Shown here one piece after another: positions 26,009-36,191 of a DNA stretch of 64,000 nucleotides. Each line of letters starts with the position of its first letter. The first letter of the stretch is position 1. Origin of the DNA: Umezawaea beigongshangensis (GTDB lineage: Bacteria; Actinomycetota; Actinomycetes; Mycobacteriales; Pseudonocardiaceae); assembly GCF_016464305.1 (NCBI RefSeq), contig NZ_JAEIOJ010000016.1:1-64000 (forward strand). The letters are read 5' to 3'. A model generated the notes under the pieces. It did no database searches and was not told the DNA's origin. It worked only from the letters and a program-made list of their open reading frames with translations. The position numbers were made by a program, and so were the translations under genes.

Positions 26009-28668
26009 GGCTTGCTCACCTCGAACTGCTCACGAAGGAGGTCGACGTCCAGCTTCAACGTCCGCCCACCGTCGATCGGGGTGAGCACCGGGTAGCCCTC
26101 GACGTTGAGCAGGCGCTGCAGGATGCTCACCAGGAACTCCGGATTGCGGCCGGCCCGGCCCGCGGCCGCCGCCACGGCGGTGAGCGAGCGGGTGCCGCCA
26201 CCCTCGACCAGGACGTCGATGACCGCCGCCACCTGCGGCTTGTTCGGCCCCTTGGGGACGAACTGCTTCTGCGCGTCGTAGACCGGCCGCTCGACCACCT
26301 GCGCGCCCAGCGAGATGCTCGGCTCCGCGAACAGCGGTTCGCAGTTCTGCACGGCGACGGGCTTCGACTTTGGCTTCGTGCGGGACTGCGACACGGGAGC
26401 AGTCGTGTCCACCCGCCGTCCCCACCACGGCGGGGTCACCTCCTCCGGCGACAGCATCCGCCAGCCCGCGGGCAGTGCTTGGTCCGCGGCCGGCAGCAGC
26501 ACCAGCACCGGAACCGTCATCTCCGCCAGCGCCGCACCACCGTGGTAGCCGGCCCGGCGCTGCAGGTAGCGGATGTCCTCCCGCCACGGAACGACGACCC
26601 GGCCGCCGCCCTCCAGCACACGCGGCCCGGCCAGTTCCACCTCGCCGTCGTCGGCCGTGCCGAGTCGCCAGCGCACCGACTCCACACCCTGCGCGCTGGT
26701 CGGGGCACGACCGTCGGTGGAGCGGTCCAGCACGTGGCCGTGGTCGGACACGAGCACCACGGGCCGCCCGTAGGCGCGCGCGGTGTCGAGGAGCTCTCGC
26801 AGATAGGTCACGTCGTCCAGGCGCCAGCCGGTCCGGTCGCCCTCCCGGCCGTGGTCGAGGGCGTCGTCGACGGTGTTGAGCACCACGCCGACCACCTCGT
26901 CCCCGGCCAACGCCGACACCAGTGCCTCCGACAGCCGCTGCCCGGCGTGCCCGCCGATCTCGCTCTTGTGCAGCAGCGCCGCCTGACGGTGGTGTCGGCG
27001 CCAGAACGCGGCGAACCCGTCGCGCTCGGCACCCTGCTTGCCCGCGGCGAGCGTCCCGGTGAGCAGGCTGGCACGGCTGATCGTGGTCACCGACGGGATC
27101 GCTGCGACCGCGCCGAGGCGCCCGCCGTGTTCCGGCGACGCCTCGTGCCAGCCCCGCTCGGCGAGCTGCTCGCCGAGTTCGACCGCGACTGCGCTGCTCA
27201 TCCCGTCCAGCACGAGCACCAGCGGCGCATGATCCTCCACCAGTGGTGCGACGACGCGCTCCAGCACGTCCTCGACCAACAAGCACCCGGCGGGGTTGAG
27301 CGTGGACGCCGTCGTGGTCCACGCCGCCAGCCGCCGCGCGAACGCCTCGTCCAGCCGGTCCCGCTGTTCCCGGACCGCGTCGTGGACCTTCCGGTAGGTC
27401 TGCCCCAGCACGGGGTCGTGGATCTCGTCCCCCGCCCACAGCGCGGCGAGCGCCCGGTCCACCCAGCCCCACTCGCCGAGGTGGGCGCGGATCGCGCCGG
27501 CGACGGAGTCGACCTGCGGTTCGGGCTGCCCGAGCCAGCGGAGCAGCCGCACGGCCATCGACGCGGTCGACGTCTGCGCGGGGTACAGCTCCGCCAGCGC
27601 GTGCTCCTCCACCTCCCGCAGCGCCTTCTCGGCCGCGTCGTCGCGATGCCGGAACAAGGCGGTCCCCAACGTCCGCAAGCGCGAGCGGAAGCCGCTGCGC
27701 AGGTAGCGGTTCCCGGCGAGCGCCTCGGTCAGCTCCGCGGACTCGGCCAGCTCGTCGGCCCGCGTCACCACCTCCAGCACCCGCCGCCGCGCGGCTTCAC
27801 CACCGGTGTGGACCTCGGTGAGCCAGCGGTCCAGCGTGCCCGCGACCGCGTCGACGAACGCGGGCAGCTGGTTGCCCTTCGGTCGCACACCCAGCAGCCC
27901 ACCGAACGCGACGGCGATCTCACCGGTCACACCCTTGCCGATGGCTACTGAGCCGAGGACCCCCAACGCCATCGCGTCGTCCGCGCGTCCCGCCGAAGCG
28001 AGGTCCATCAGCACCGCGGCGGCGTCACCGACGTTCTCCTCCAGCCAGGACACCAGGCCCTTGCGTTCCGCCTCCGGCAGCGTGGCGAACCCCGCGGCGG
28101 CGGGCGTGCGGGACCAGGCGAGCAGGGCAGCGGCGTCGATGCCGCCCTCGGTCAGTTCGGCACCGCCCAGCCGTGCGCCGATCAGCGCCCGCACGGCGGC
28201 GTCCCTGGTCAGCACCGTTCCCGGACGACGCCAGCCGCCGGTGGGCTCGGCGTCGAGCAAAGCGTCCACCAGCCACGGCTCGTGGCGGATGCGCGGGTCC
28301 ACGTCCTTCGCGCCGAACCGCTGCTTGACGATCTCCACCCGGTCGACCGTCTGCGTGGCCTTACCGACGGCGTGGGCCCGCAGGTCCCAGCCGAGCTGCC
28401 GGTCGTCCACCACGGTGGTGACCACCAGCACGCCGTCCTCACCAGTTGCACGGTGGGCCTGCCACGCCTCCACGATGCCGAGCACCGACGGCTGGTCGGT
28501 GACGGTGATCTGCAGGGACCGGTCGCCGACGGTGGTCTTGAACTCGGTCGGCGACGACCCGTCGAAGCGGCCGTGCACGAGCAGCAGCCGCCGACCGCGC
28601 GAATCGGGCAGGTGGGCCTGCAGCAGCGCCTCCACGATCCGCCGGTTCACCTGGGGGACAACGGCCAT
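26005..28668 (-). CDS. pglZ: BREX-2 alkaline-phosphatase-superfamily protein PglZ
   Basis: 887 residues from ATG 28668. The frame is open 71 codons further up, but the ATG overlaps the pglY stop (TGATG), the usual coupling. The PglZ domain (about residues 480-740) has LVLVLDGMSSAVA (first metal Asp), a catalytic-position TTISRASLLTG, VVLNTVDDALDHG and VLVSDHGHVLDR (metal Asp-His). PglZ is present in every BREX type and, with PglX, defines the system; it resembles phosphatases but its substrate is uncertain. The N-terminal 450 residues are helical with no known catalytic motif. Confidence 0.93.
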   Translation of the reverse strand: MAVVPQVNRRIVEALLQAHLPDSRGRRLLLVHGRFDGSSPTEFKTTVGDRSLQITVTDQPSVLGIVEAWQAHRATGEDGVLVVTTVVDDRQLGWDLRAHAVGKATQTVDRVEIVKQRFGAKDVDPRIRHEPWLVDALLDAEPTGGWRRPGTVLTRDAAVRALIGARLGGAELTEGGIDAAALLAWSRTPAAAGFATLPEAERKGLVSWLEENVGDAAAVLMDLASAGRADDAMALGVLGSVAIGKGVTGEIAVAFGGLLGVRPKGNQLPAFVDAVAGTLDRWLTEVHTGGEAARRRVLEVVTRADELAESAELTEALAGNRYLRSGFRSRLRTLGTALFRHRDDAAEKALREVEEHALAELYPAQTSTASMAVRLLRWLGQPEPQVDSVAGAIRAHLGEWGWVDRALAALWAGDEIHDPVLGQTYRKVHDAVREQRDRLDEAFARRLAAWTTTASTLNPAGCLLVEDVLERVVAPLVEDHAPLVLVLDGMSSAVAVELGEQLAERGWHEASPEHGGRLGAVAAIPSVTTISRASLLTGTLAAGKQGAERDGFAAFWRRHHRQAALLHKSEIGGHAGQRLSEALVSALAGDEVVGVVLNTVDDALDHGREGDRTGWRLDDVTYLRELLDTARAYGRPVVLVSDHGHVLDRSTDGRAPTSAQGVESVRWRLGTADDGEVELAGPRVLEGGGRVVVPWREDIRYLQRRAGYHGGAALAEMTVPVLVLLPAADQALPAGWRMLSPEEVTPPWWGRRVDTTAPVSQSRTKPKSKPVAVQNCEPLFAEPSISLGAQVVERPVYDAQKQFVPKGPNKPQVAAVIDVLVEGGGTRSLTAVAAAAGRAGRNPEFLVSILQRLLNVEGYPVLTPIDGGRTLKLDVDLLREQFEVSKP

Positions 28669-31600
28669 CAGGACCCGCTCTCCGGTTCGACCACGCGCAG
28701 CGTGATCTCGATCTCCGCGCTGGGGTGCTGGCGGGCGTAGCCGGAGACCTCGCGTCGCATCTCTGCGATCAGCCTGCCCAGCTCGGCCTCCACCGCGGTG
28801 GGCGCGACCCGACGGATAGCCCGTGACGGGCGTGTACCGGACGGGGGAGTGGGAGGCGGCATCGGGGAGAAACCCGTGCACATCGCATCAGAGTTGTCGT
28901 CGGTCCCCTCCTCACGGCCGTCGTAACCCGGTACAGGTGGGTTCCCGGTGTCCGTCAGGGTGATGTCATCGGCACCACCTGACGGCGGTACGCCCGGTGG
29001 CGTCGGAGCCGGAGGTGCAGGCAGCGGTGCCGTCCGCGCGGCCTCCTTCATCACCGCGACGGCCCGCGATTGGATCGACCCCAGCACCGGCACCAGGTCC
29101 CGCACGAGCTGGTCGGCCTCGGCGGCCTGCCGCACGTCGTCCACCAGACGCGACGCCATCTCACCCGCGCTGTCCGGGCGCCCGGCGAACTCGCGCGCGG
29201 AAGCCAGCAGCGACCAGTCCACCCCGTCCAACGCGGTCAGCACCTTCGGCGCGGAAGTCAGCGCGCGGCTCATCACCTGGTCGGTCGCCTGGTAGCTCAC
29301 GCCCGCCAGGGCGCGAAGGGACTTCGTCGGCTCCTGCTCACCGGACAGGCGCGCCAGCACCTCCGCCGCGTCCCGTGCCGTTCTCGCGCGTCCCCGCGCG
29401 GGATTGATGCCCAGTTCCGCCGCGTGCGTCTGCAGCGACTTGTGCACACCACCGACCGCAGACTCCAGCGCGACGACCTTCTCCCGCACCTCACCAGCCA
29501 GCTTGGCAACGTTCCGGGCGAACCGCGCATCCGGCACGTGCACCCCGAACAGCACACCCGCCTTCTCCCGCGCCGCCGCGAACTCGTCGGGGGTCGGCAA
29601 CTCCTGCGCCCGCAGGCTGAAGCCGGAGCCAACGCGTTCCAGCTCCGGCGGGGTGGTCGGGCCGCCGTTGTAGAGCCAGGCTCGGTCGGACAGCAGCGCG
29701 TAGGTGGCGATGACCAGGTTCGCGACCGGCTTCTCCATGCCGGTCCAGCCCATCGCGGCGATCCAGGACCGGATCTTCTCCACGTCGAAGTCACCGGTCA
29801 CACCCTCGCGGGCGGCGTGCTGCTCGATCCGCTTGCGCCACTCCGTGGACAGGTTCAGCGGACCGTCGCTGACCTCGCCCAGCTCCAGCGGGTGCGCGAT
29901 CTTCCGGACCAGCGCGAGGTCCTTGCGGTCCACCACGACACGCTGGTTGCCGCTCTCCTGCGCCTCGGTGACCCACTTCAGCACGGTCCGCAGCTCGCCC
30001 GTGGTCACCGGCTTGCGGCTGCGTGTCACGTCGAAGTCCGGGTGCTTCGGGTACAGCACGTCGAACGCGCTGTCGGCCAGCGCCAGCAGGTTGTACTCGA
30101 ACGCCGCGCCGCCGTGCAGGCGCGGCTTGTGCGACGGCAGCAGTGACAGCACGTGCCCGTCCTCGCCGACCTCCGCGCCGATGGTGCCCTCGTCACCACC
30201 GGAGATGCCGTAGAGCTGCTGAAGGGCTGCCCTGAGCTGTGTGGTGAGGTTGTCCTTCTGCGCCTGCAACTGGTGCCGCACGCGAATCCGGTCGTCGGTG
30301 GACAGGTTCGCCGCGTGGTCGTCGAGGCGGTCTCGCTCCAGCAGATAGTTGATCTTCAGTAAACGGCCGAGCTGACCGGACTTCTGGCTGGACAGGAAGT
30401 GCGGCAACCACACCACGGTCGCCGCTTCCAGCCCTTCGCGCTTGAGCTTCTGCACCCGCCGCGCGTCGTCCACCGGGGGCGCCCCAGCCGCGTCGAACGG
30501 GTAGTCGAGCACGAACCGCACCCGGCCGTCGACGCTCGGCGTGAACTGCACGTCCGGCAGGTCGGACTGGTCGCGCACGTTGCCGAACACGAACTCCGCG
30601 ACCCGCCGCGTGCCCCGCCACACGACCTCGCGCTCGGACACGAACTCCTGCGAGTCCTTCACCCCGAGTGCCTGCCACAGCTGGTCCTTAATCCACACCC
30701 GCCGCGCACCGAGGCTGTCCTGCTCACCGACCTTCTCCAGCAGCGGCTCGATGTCGAGATCGGACAGGTGCAGGCTGAACACCGGGTCCTCGTCGCCCTC
30801 GGAGCGCAGCTCGCCGAACTCAGCCTGCAACGCCCGCAGCCGCTGCACCACCACCGACGCCGGCGTGCCCACCCGCGACCGGATCGACCCGTGGTTCAAC
30901 GCGGCCAGCCGCGCGCCGGTCAACCGGCTCAGCGCCGGCACGGCCGGCGCGAGCGAGGCCAGCAGCAGCGTCTTGACCAGCCGGTCGTCCTGCACGAACC
31001 GCGCGTCGCCCTCGCTGCCGTACTTCTCCAGCAGGTGCGCCCGGACCTTCGAGTGGAAGCGGTGGGCCGCGTCCGCCTCGCGCTTGAGCTTGTCGGTGAA
31101 CGCCTCGCCCGTGCCGTCGGACAGCACGTCCCACAGGTCGCCCAGCGGAATCAGCTCACCCAGCTTCATGTCCGCGCGACGGCGGCGCAGCATCTCCTGC
31201 AGCAGCTTCAGGCCCGTGCGCTCCCGCTGCAACGCGCCCGACAGCGTCACCAGCACGTTGAGCAGCGCGGGGGACAGCGGGTAGACGTCGCGGAACTCCG
31301 CCCACGTCGCACCGGTCACGCCACCCGAGTCCAGCAGCACGTCCCGCGACAGCGCGTTGGCCGACTCGATCGTCGCGAACGCCTCATCAAGCGCCGCCCG
31401 TGCCTGCGCCGACACCGGCTTGAGAACACGCTCCTTGATGATCGCCGGAAGGTTGCGGTCCTCCAACTCCACCACGTCGAACCGGCCCGCGAGGTAGTTG
31501 ACCTGCGCTTCGAGGTTCTTCATCTCCGCGCCGGTGACGTCCTCGCCGACCAGCTTCGACAGGTCGCGCTGGCGGGAGATGAACGACACGATCGGCAACA

Positions 31601-32534
31601 CCCGGTCCGCGTCACCGGACTCGATCAGCTTCACCAGCTTGCTGACCTGGTTGTTGACGAACCTCTGGTCCTTCATGTTCGCCTGCAACCACAGGATCAT
31701 CTCGTCCAGGAACAGGATGAGCCCGTCATAACCGAGGTCGCGCGCGTGCCGGCTGATCACCGCCAGCCCGTTCTCCAGCGGGATGAACGCCTGCTGATCA
31801 CCGCTCGCGCCGCGCGTGTAGGAGGACATGGGGCCCGACAGCAGCGCCGACTCCAGCGCGCTGCGTAGCGTGTCGCCCTGCGGAGCGGCGAACGCCTGGT
31901 CCAGCTTCGCGGTCGTCCAGCTCGACACCGAGTCGATGGGGTCCAGGTCGTCCTCGTCGCCGGACTCCTGCGGTGTGCCGCTCTCCAGCCACTGCGCGAA
32001 CTTGCTGTCGTCGGCCAGGAACTCCCGCTGCCGACGTGCGTCGGCCAGCATCGCGTCCGACCGGTACACCGCGGGCGTCGGGTTGTCCGGGTGCAGCTTC
32101 CGCGTGGTCGCTACGTACCCGCCGAGGATGGCCGAGTCGATGTCGGCGGCGCCCACCAGGTGGTAGGGCACCATCAGGAACTTCTTGCCGCCCAACCAGT
32201 CGTCGTTCTCGGCGATCACCGGCTGGAGGCCGGTCTTCTGGCGCGCGGACGGCTCGTTGTGGAGCACGGCGTGCAGGACGGTCAGGAAGTGGCTCTTACC
32301 GGAGCCGAACGACCCGTGCAGGTAGGCGGCGTGGGAGTTCCCGTCGCGCACCGCGGCCCGCACCACCGACAGGGCTTTGCGGAACGCCGCCTGGAGCTGG
32401 TCGGTCACCACGTACTCGGAGACCCTGGCGTCCGTCTCGGTGAACCCACCGGACAGTTCGACCTTGAAGTCGCCCGCGTGCACCGACTCGGGGATGTGGA
32501 TGACGTCCCGCAGGTACATCTCTGCCGTGCTCAC
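28668..32534 (-). CDS. pglY: BREX-2 large ATPase PglY (BrxC-like)
   Basis: 1288 residues. Walker A is [15 protein letters not shown] (about residue 75), and the Walker B region is [14 protein letters not shown]. Long helical and coiled-coil parts follow, as in BrxC/PglY. The C-terminal 120 residues are Pro/Gly-rich then charged (ending VEPESGS). It starts at GTG 32534 with AAGGA upstream (an ATG five codons in is an alternative) and lies 6 bp after pglX. Known family role: ATPase needed for phage restriction in the Pgl system of Streptomyces coelicolor. Confidence 0.93.
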   Translation of the reverse strand: MSTAEMYLRDVIHIPESVHAGDFKVELSGGFTETDARVSEYVVTDQLQAAFRKALSVVRAAVRDGNSHAAYLHGSFGSGKSHFLTVLHAVLHNEPSARQKTGLQPVIAENDDWLGGKKFLMVPYHLVGAADIDSAILGGYVATTRKLHPDNPTPAVYRSDAMLADARRQREFLADDSKFAQWLESGTPQESGDEDDLDPIDSVSSWTTAKLDQAFAAPQGDTLRSALESALLSGPMSSYTRGASGDQQAFIPLENGLAVISRHARDLGYDGLILFLDEMILWLQANMKDQRFVNNQVSKLVKLIESGDADRVLPIVSFISRQRDLSKLVGEDVTGAEMKNLEAQVNYLAGRFDVVELEDRNLPAIIKERVLKPVSAQARAALDEAFATIESANALSRDVLLDSGGVTGATWAEFRDVYPLSPALLNVLVTLSGALQRERTGLKLLQEMLRRRRADMKLGELIPLGDLWDVLSDGTGEAFTDKLKREADAAHRFHSKVRAHLLEKYGSEGDARFVQDDRLVKTLLLASLAPAVPALSRLTGARLAALNHGSIRSRVGTPASVVVQRLRALQAEFGELRSEGDEDPVFSLHLSDLDIEPLLEKVGEQDSLGARRVWIKDQLWQALGVKDSQEFVSEREVVWRGTRRVAEFVFGNVRDQSDLPDVQFTPSVDGRVRFVLDYPFDAAGAPPVDDARRVQKLKREGLEAATVVWLPHFLSSQKSGQLGRLLKINYLLERDRLDDHAANLSTDDRIRVRHQLQAQKDNLTTQLRAALQQLYGISGGDEGTIGAEVGEDGHVLSLLPSHKPRLHGGAAFEYNLLALADSAFDVLYPKHPDFDVTRSRKPVTTGELRTVLKWVTEAQESGNQRVVVDRKDLALVRKIAHPLELGEVSDGPLNLSTEWRKRIEQHAAREGVTGDFDVEKIRSWIAAMGWTGMEKPVANLVIATYALLSDRAWLYNGGPTTPPELERVGSGFSLRAQELPTPDEFAAAREKAGVLFGVHVPDARFARNVAKLAGEVREKVVALESAVGGVHKSLQTHAAELGINPARGRARTARDAAEVLARLSGEQEPTKSLRALAGVSYQATDQVMSRALTSAPKVLTALDGVDWSLLASAREFAGRPDSAGEMASRLVDDVRQAAEADQLVRDLVPVLGSIQSRAVAVMKEAARTAPLPAPPAPTPPGVPPSGGADDITLTDTGNPPVPGYDGREEGTDDNSDAMCTGFSPMPPPTPPSGTRPSRAIRRVAPTAVEAELGRLIAEMRREVSGYARQHPSAEIEITLRVVEPESGS

Positions 32535-32540
32535 AGCTGA

Positions 32541-35500
32541 TCAGTCCTTCTTCGCCGCGCGTCGTCCCCGCGTGGGCGCGGCAGGCCGCCACGCGCGCAG
32601 GTCGTCTTCGGTGAGCTGGTGCTTGGCCCGTTGCTCGGTCAGGTAGGCGTCGTAGTCGTCCGCGGGGACGCCGCCCCACTCGTCGTCGTACTCGCCGTGC
32701 CACTGCTTCACCCAGGGCAGCACTTCGAGCAGGCCGGCGAGCAGCGGCGTCAGCCGTTCCCGTGGCCAAGCGGACTGCTCGGTGCGGTCGTTGATCGTGT
32801 TGACCAGTGCTTGCGCCTGGTCTTTGTGGTCCCAGCCGGCCCAGCCGAGCAGGAGCGTCGGGTCCGCGTCGGGGCTCGCGTCCTGGTAGGAGATGAAGCG
32901 CTCCTTGGGGACGTCGAGCTTACCGCGCTGGGACCAGTAACTGGTCTTGCGAAAGTCGCCGCTGCCGTACTTCGGCGGGACAGGGATGTCCAGGCGCTTG
33001 CCGGTACGGTCCTCTTCGCGCTGAAGCTCCCAGACCTCTTCCCACTGCTCGCGCTTGCGCAGGCCGGAGTCCTTGTAGCGGAGGGCCGCGAGGTAGGAGA
33101 CGTGCTGGTCGGCGATGACCTGTTCGAGGACCTGGGCCAGGGTGAGGTCACGCTTCTTCAGGTGGTCGGTGGCATAGAGCTGGGCGACGGAGTTCATGTC
33201 GGCGTCGTCGCGGAACTGGTCGGCGAGTTGGCTGACCGTGAGCGTGCGGGGGTGCTTCATGCCGTCGCGCAGGGCGAACCACAGTTCCGGCTTCTCGCAG
33301 CGGTCCAGCAGCCAGTTGCGCAAGGCTTCGGCTTCGCGCTTCTCCCAGGGGACGGTGGCCCAGCGGCGCTTGTACTCTGGGCGCTCGATGAGCGCGATGT
33401 CGGGCCGCTTCTCGATGATGTCAATGCGCGCTTGCACGATATCTTGGTACCACTGCGGCCAATGACTTGGAATTTCAGTGATCGGCGCCGACCCGTGTCG
33501 CGTGAACCATGCAGTCTCAGCTTTACCTGCTGCAACCCTGCGCGCCAACACGATCTCAAACGCTCGCTCGCCGAGTTGGATATCTGGTGTCGATTCCAGG
33601 GTTCTCACGATGAATTGCTCGACCGCACTGTCGCTCAGTAGGCCGTAGAAGTCATATATTTCCCAGTCCAATTCCTCTTGATAAGCAATCATCTGACAAC
33701 GGAGTTTTTCTTGCTTGATCTGAGTTGTGGCCAATTCGTGTCGCGTCGGTGTGGTTACTTGCATCACTGCGGACGGCTCGCATTCCGAGAGGCTTTGCGC
33801 CAAGCTGTCCAGTTCGCGTCCGAGGGCTAGTGGTAGGACTGAAGGGAGTGGAAAATCTTTCAGTTTCGTGCCGGTGAACTCGTAAAATCTCTCCCATTCT
33901 TGGGACTTGAACCCCTCATTAACTCCTTGGCTGCCCTTGTCGTGGCTCACTTCCTTGAGCCAGAAACATGCCAATGAAGAATTTAGGGCAGCTGTTATTC
34001 CGAGATGGGCGTTTATGTTCTGATGGGAATTAAGCTTGATTACTGGAGCGCTGCGGTTAAATGCTTTTCCGCCGCGGTCGAGGGTAAAGTGGTTGTGAGT
34101 GGCAACGAAAGCGTATGTGATTGTGAGTGGTGTTCGCAACTTCTCGCGATATAGTTCGCCATATTCGTACCACTTCAGCGCTGGAATCTCTTCGATGTAT
34201 GTGCCAAAACGCTTTCGTCGTTCCAAGATGCGTCTATTTCGCCAGGCGTGTCGCATGAAATTTGGAATGGCAGAACTTGGTTGCACATTCAAGTCGCTGT
34301 CGTAAGGCCACGCTGAAATCAAATTCGGCCTGAGTGTAAAGTCGCGCACGGTGTCGCCGGCGACCATCGGAAGTGCATGTTCCAGCTTTAGTCGATGAGC
34401 GGTCGATACATCGTGAACGAAGAAGGCGTCGTCTTCTGCTGTGATGGCGACGAACCCGCTTTGGGTTAGCAAAGTGCCTAGACGCCGAGTGGACGCAGAG
34501 TTAATCGCCTCAAAAAGTAGCCCAGCTCCGCCTCCGCTGACCGACCAAGGAAACTCTGAAAAGGCGCTACGATCAGCGTCCTCCGCCGATATCCACTCTG
34601 ATTCGCTACCCGGCTTATTGACTTGCTTTAGTATCGCTGACCATACATGACCTTCGGCGGCAACCTCTGGAGGGCCGGGTTCTCCTTGGACTCCTAGCAG
34701 GGCACGAACGGGCTCGCTGCTGCGGCTCGTATGATTGCGCCCAATAAGGATGATTGTCGGAGTGCCGTGGCCAGGAACATAAGCTCCGGATGTGTCGATT
34801 ACGTGGGTCAGGTGAATTGTTGGAAAGAATTTCTCAATCAGTTTCTTGCCGAATTCACGCTTCATGAATGAGTTTGCCGTAATCTGGCCTACATATCCGG
34901 CGCTTCGTTCCGAGCCGTGGGTGCGGAGCGCCAACTGGAATAGACGCTGCGTGAACGGGACCGAGAGTGCATACTTCCCCGAACAGGCGTTGTAGCCGTG
35001 GCGATAGTTTTCATTTTCCTGCTTGTCTTTTGGGGTGATATAGGGTGGATTTCCAACTACCACGTGGTAACTAGATGCTCCAAGCAGGTTGACCGAGCGA
35101 TACCCGGCGACATCCTCGGTGCGGTAGGTGTACGCCTCGTCCGGTTCGAACAAGTCGCTCTGAATGCCCGGTGCTCCACGGCCGTGAATTAGAGAGTCGC
35201 CTACTGCGACATTGATGGGGAAGATTGACGCATTGTTCAACCGCGAATTGCCTGCTGCTTGTAGTGCGGCGACCAATAGGCGGAAGCGAGCGACGGAGGA
35301 GGCGAATGGATTCTTATCGCAGCCATGTACTGACTCAAGCGACCGGGAGATCAGCTCCCAGTCGCTTGCGCCAGGCTCAGCGGCACGCCACTTCGCGAGT
35401 AGTCGCTGGAAAATGCCCAGCAGGAAGTGGCCTGACCCGCAGGCGGGGTCAATAGTGCGCAGCCCCTTGAGGCCGAACTCCTCGACCGCTGGCTCGAGTG

Positions 35501-36155
35501 TCAAATCGAGTATGAATTCCTCTACGAATTCCGGCGTTTGGAGCAGCGCGTATGTCTTGCGCGCGTGCTCCGACAAGTCCTGGTAGAGGTCGCCGAGGAA
35601 ACGGGTGTCCCAGTCGTCGTCGGTGAAGTCGTAGCGGATCTCGCCATCGTCGCCGCGTCGACGCCAGAAGTTCAGCAGTGCCGTGGCCTGCTCGAACGAC
35701 GGCGTGATCTCCCACAGCGGGTTGTACCGCCGATCAAACAACCCCTCGACGGTCTTGTGCGAGGACGCCAGGTGGTCGAACGCCGTGACGATCCAGTCCC
35801 GGTCGTTCTTCTCCGGGTGCTCCTTGAAGAACGCCTCGTGCCGCTCCACCGCATCGGCCAGCCGATCGCCCGGCCCGGCGATGAACGGCCACTCGATCAG
35901 GCCGTTGTCCTCGCAGAATCGCACGAACACCGTGCCCAGCACCCACGCCACTGCGACCTGCGTGACGCGCTCGTCCCGCCACGCCCCATAGGTCGCCGCA
36001 GTGCGCTCGGCCTTGCGCGCCTCGTCGTACTCCGTCTTCAGCGCACTGGCGAACGGCTCCTCGTCACTGCGCTCCCGCAGGTCGTCCTCCAGCGCGCTGA
36101 CCTGCTTGCGCAGGTCCTTCACCAGCTCGGCGTGGTCAAACCCGCGAGTCGTCAA
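32541..36155 (-). CDS. pglX: BREX-2 adenine-specific DNA methyltransferase PglX
   Basis: About 1204 residues. The N-terminal helical part reads AELVKDLRKQVSALEDDL; then motif I is TIDPACGSGHFLLGIF (about residues 234-250) and the adenine MTase motif IV is VVGNPPYITPK (about 369-380). A recognition and C-terminal region follows (VPPKYGSGDFRKTSYW near the end). It is thought to methylate self DNA, and in BREX it also contributes to restriction. Several starts are possible: the frame opens at GTG 36191 right after the pglW stop, but GGAGGAG lies 9 bases before a TTG at 36155 that fits the family's N-terminus. The middle of the gene, roughly 33470-35400, is clearly more AT-rich than both ends. 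Confidence 0.93.
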   Translation of the reverse strand: MTTRGFDHAELVKDLRKQVSALEDDLRERSDEEPFASALKTEYDEARKAERTAATYGAWRDERVTQVAVAWVLGTVFVRFCEDNGLIEWPFIAGPGDRLADAVERHEAFFKEHPEKNDRDWIVTAFDHLASSHKTVEGLFDRRYNPLWEITPSFEQATALLNFWRRRGDDGEIRYDFTDDDWDTRFLGDLYQDLSEHARKTYALLQTPEFVEEFILDLTLEPAVEEFGLKGLRTIDPACGSGHFLLGIFQRLLAKWRAAEPGASDWELISRSLESVHGCDKNPFASSVARFRLLVAALQAAGNSRLNNASIFPINVAVGDSLIHGRGAPGIQSDLFEPDEAYTYRTEDVAGYRSVNLLGASSYHVVVGNPPYITPKDKQENENYRHGYNACSGKYALSVPFTQRLFQLALRTHGSERSAGYVGQITANSFMKREFGKKLIEKFFPTIHLTHVIDTSGAYVPGHGTPTIILIGRNHTSRSSEPVRALLGVQGEPGPPEVAAEGHVWSAILKQVNKPGSESEWISAEDADRSAFSEFPWSVSGGGAGLLFEAINSASTRRLGTLLTQSGFVAITAEDDAFFVHDVSTAHRLKLEHALPMVAGDTVRDFTLRPNLISAWPYDSDLNVQPSSAIPNFMRHAWRNRRILERRKRFGTYIEEIPALKWYEYGELYREKLRTPLTITYAFVATHNHFTLDRGGKAFNRSAPVIKLNSHQNINAHLGITAALNSSLACFWLKEVSHDKGSQGVNEGFKSQEWERFYEFTGTKLKDFPLPSVLPLALGRELDSLAQSLSECEPSAVMQVTTPTRHELATTQIKQEKLRCQMIAYQEELDWEIYDFYGLLSDSAVEQFIVRTLESTPDIQLGERAFEIVLARRVAAGKAETAWFTRHGSAPITEIPSHWPQWYQDIVQARIDIIEKRPDIALIERPEYKRRWATVPWEKREAEALRNWLLDRCEKPELWFALRDGMKHPRTLTVSQLADQFRDDADMNSVAQLYATDHLKKRDLTLAQVLEQVIADQHVSYLAALRYKDSGLRKREQWEEVWELQREEDRTGKRLDIPVPPKYGSGDFRKTSYWSQRGKLDVPKERFISYQDASPDADPTLLLGWAGWDHKDQAQALVNTINDRTEQSAWPRERLTPLLAGLLEVLPWVKQWHGEYDDEWGGVPADDYDAYLTEQRAKHQLTEDDLRAWRPAAPTRGRRAAKKD

Positions 36156-36191
36156 CGCTGCGCTCTCCTCCACAGACACACCCACCAACAC

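Noticed and set aside
26005-28881. Longer PglZ starting at 28881
   Set aside because: The extra 71 residues are an out-of-frame reading of the pglY 3' end; ATG 28668 overlaps the pglY stop and gives the family's N-terminus.
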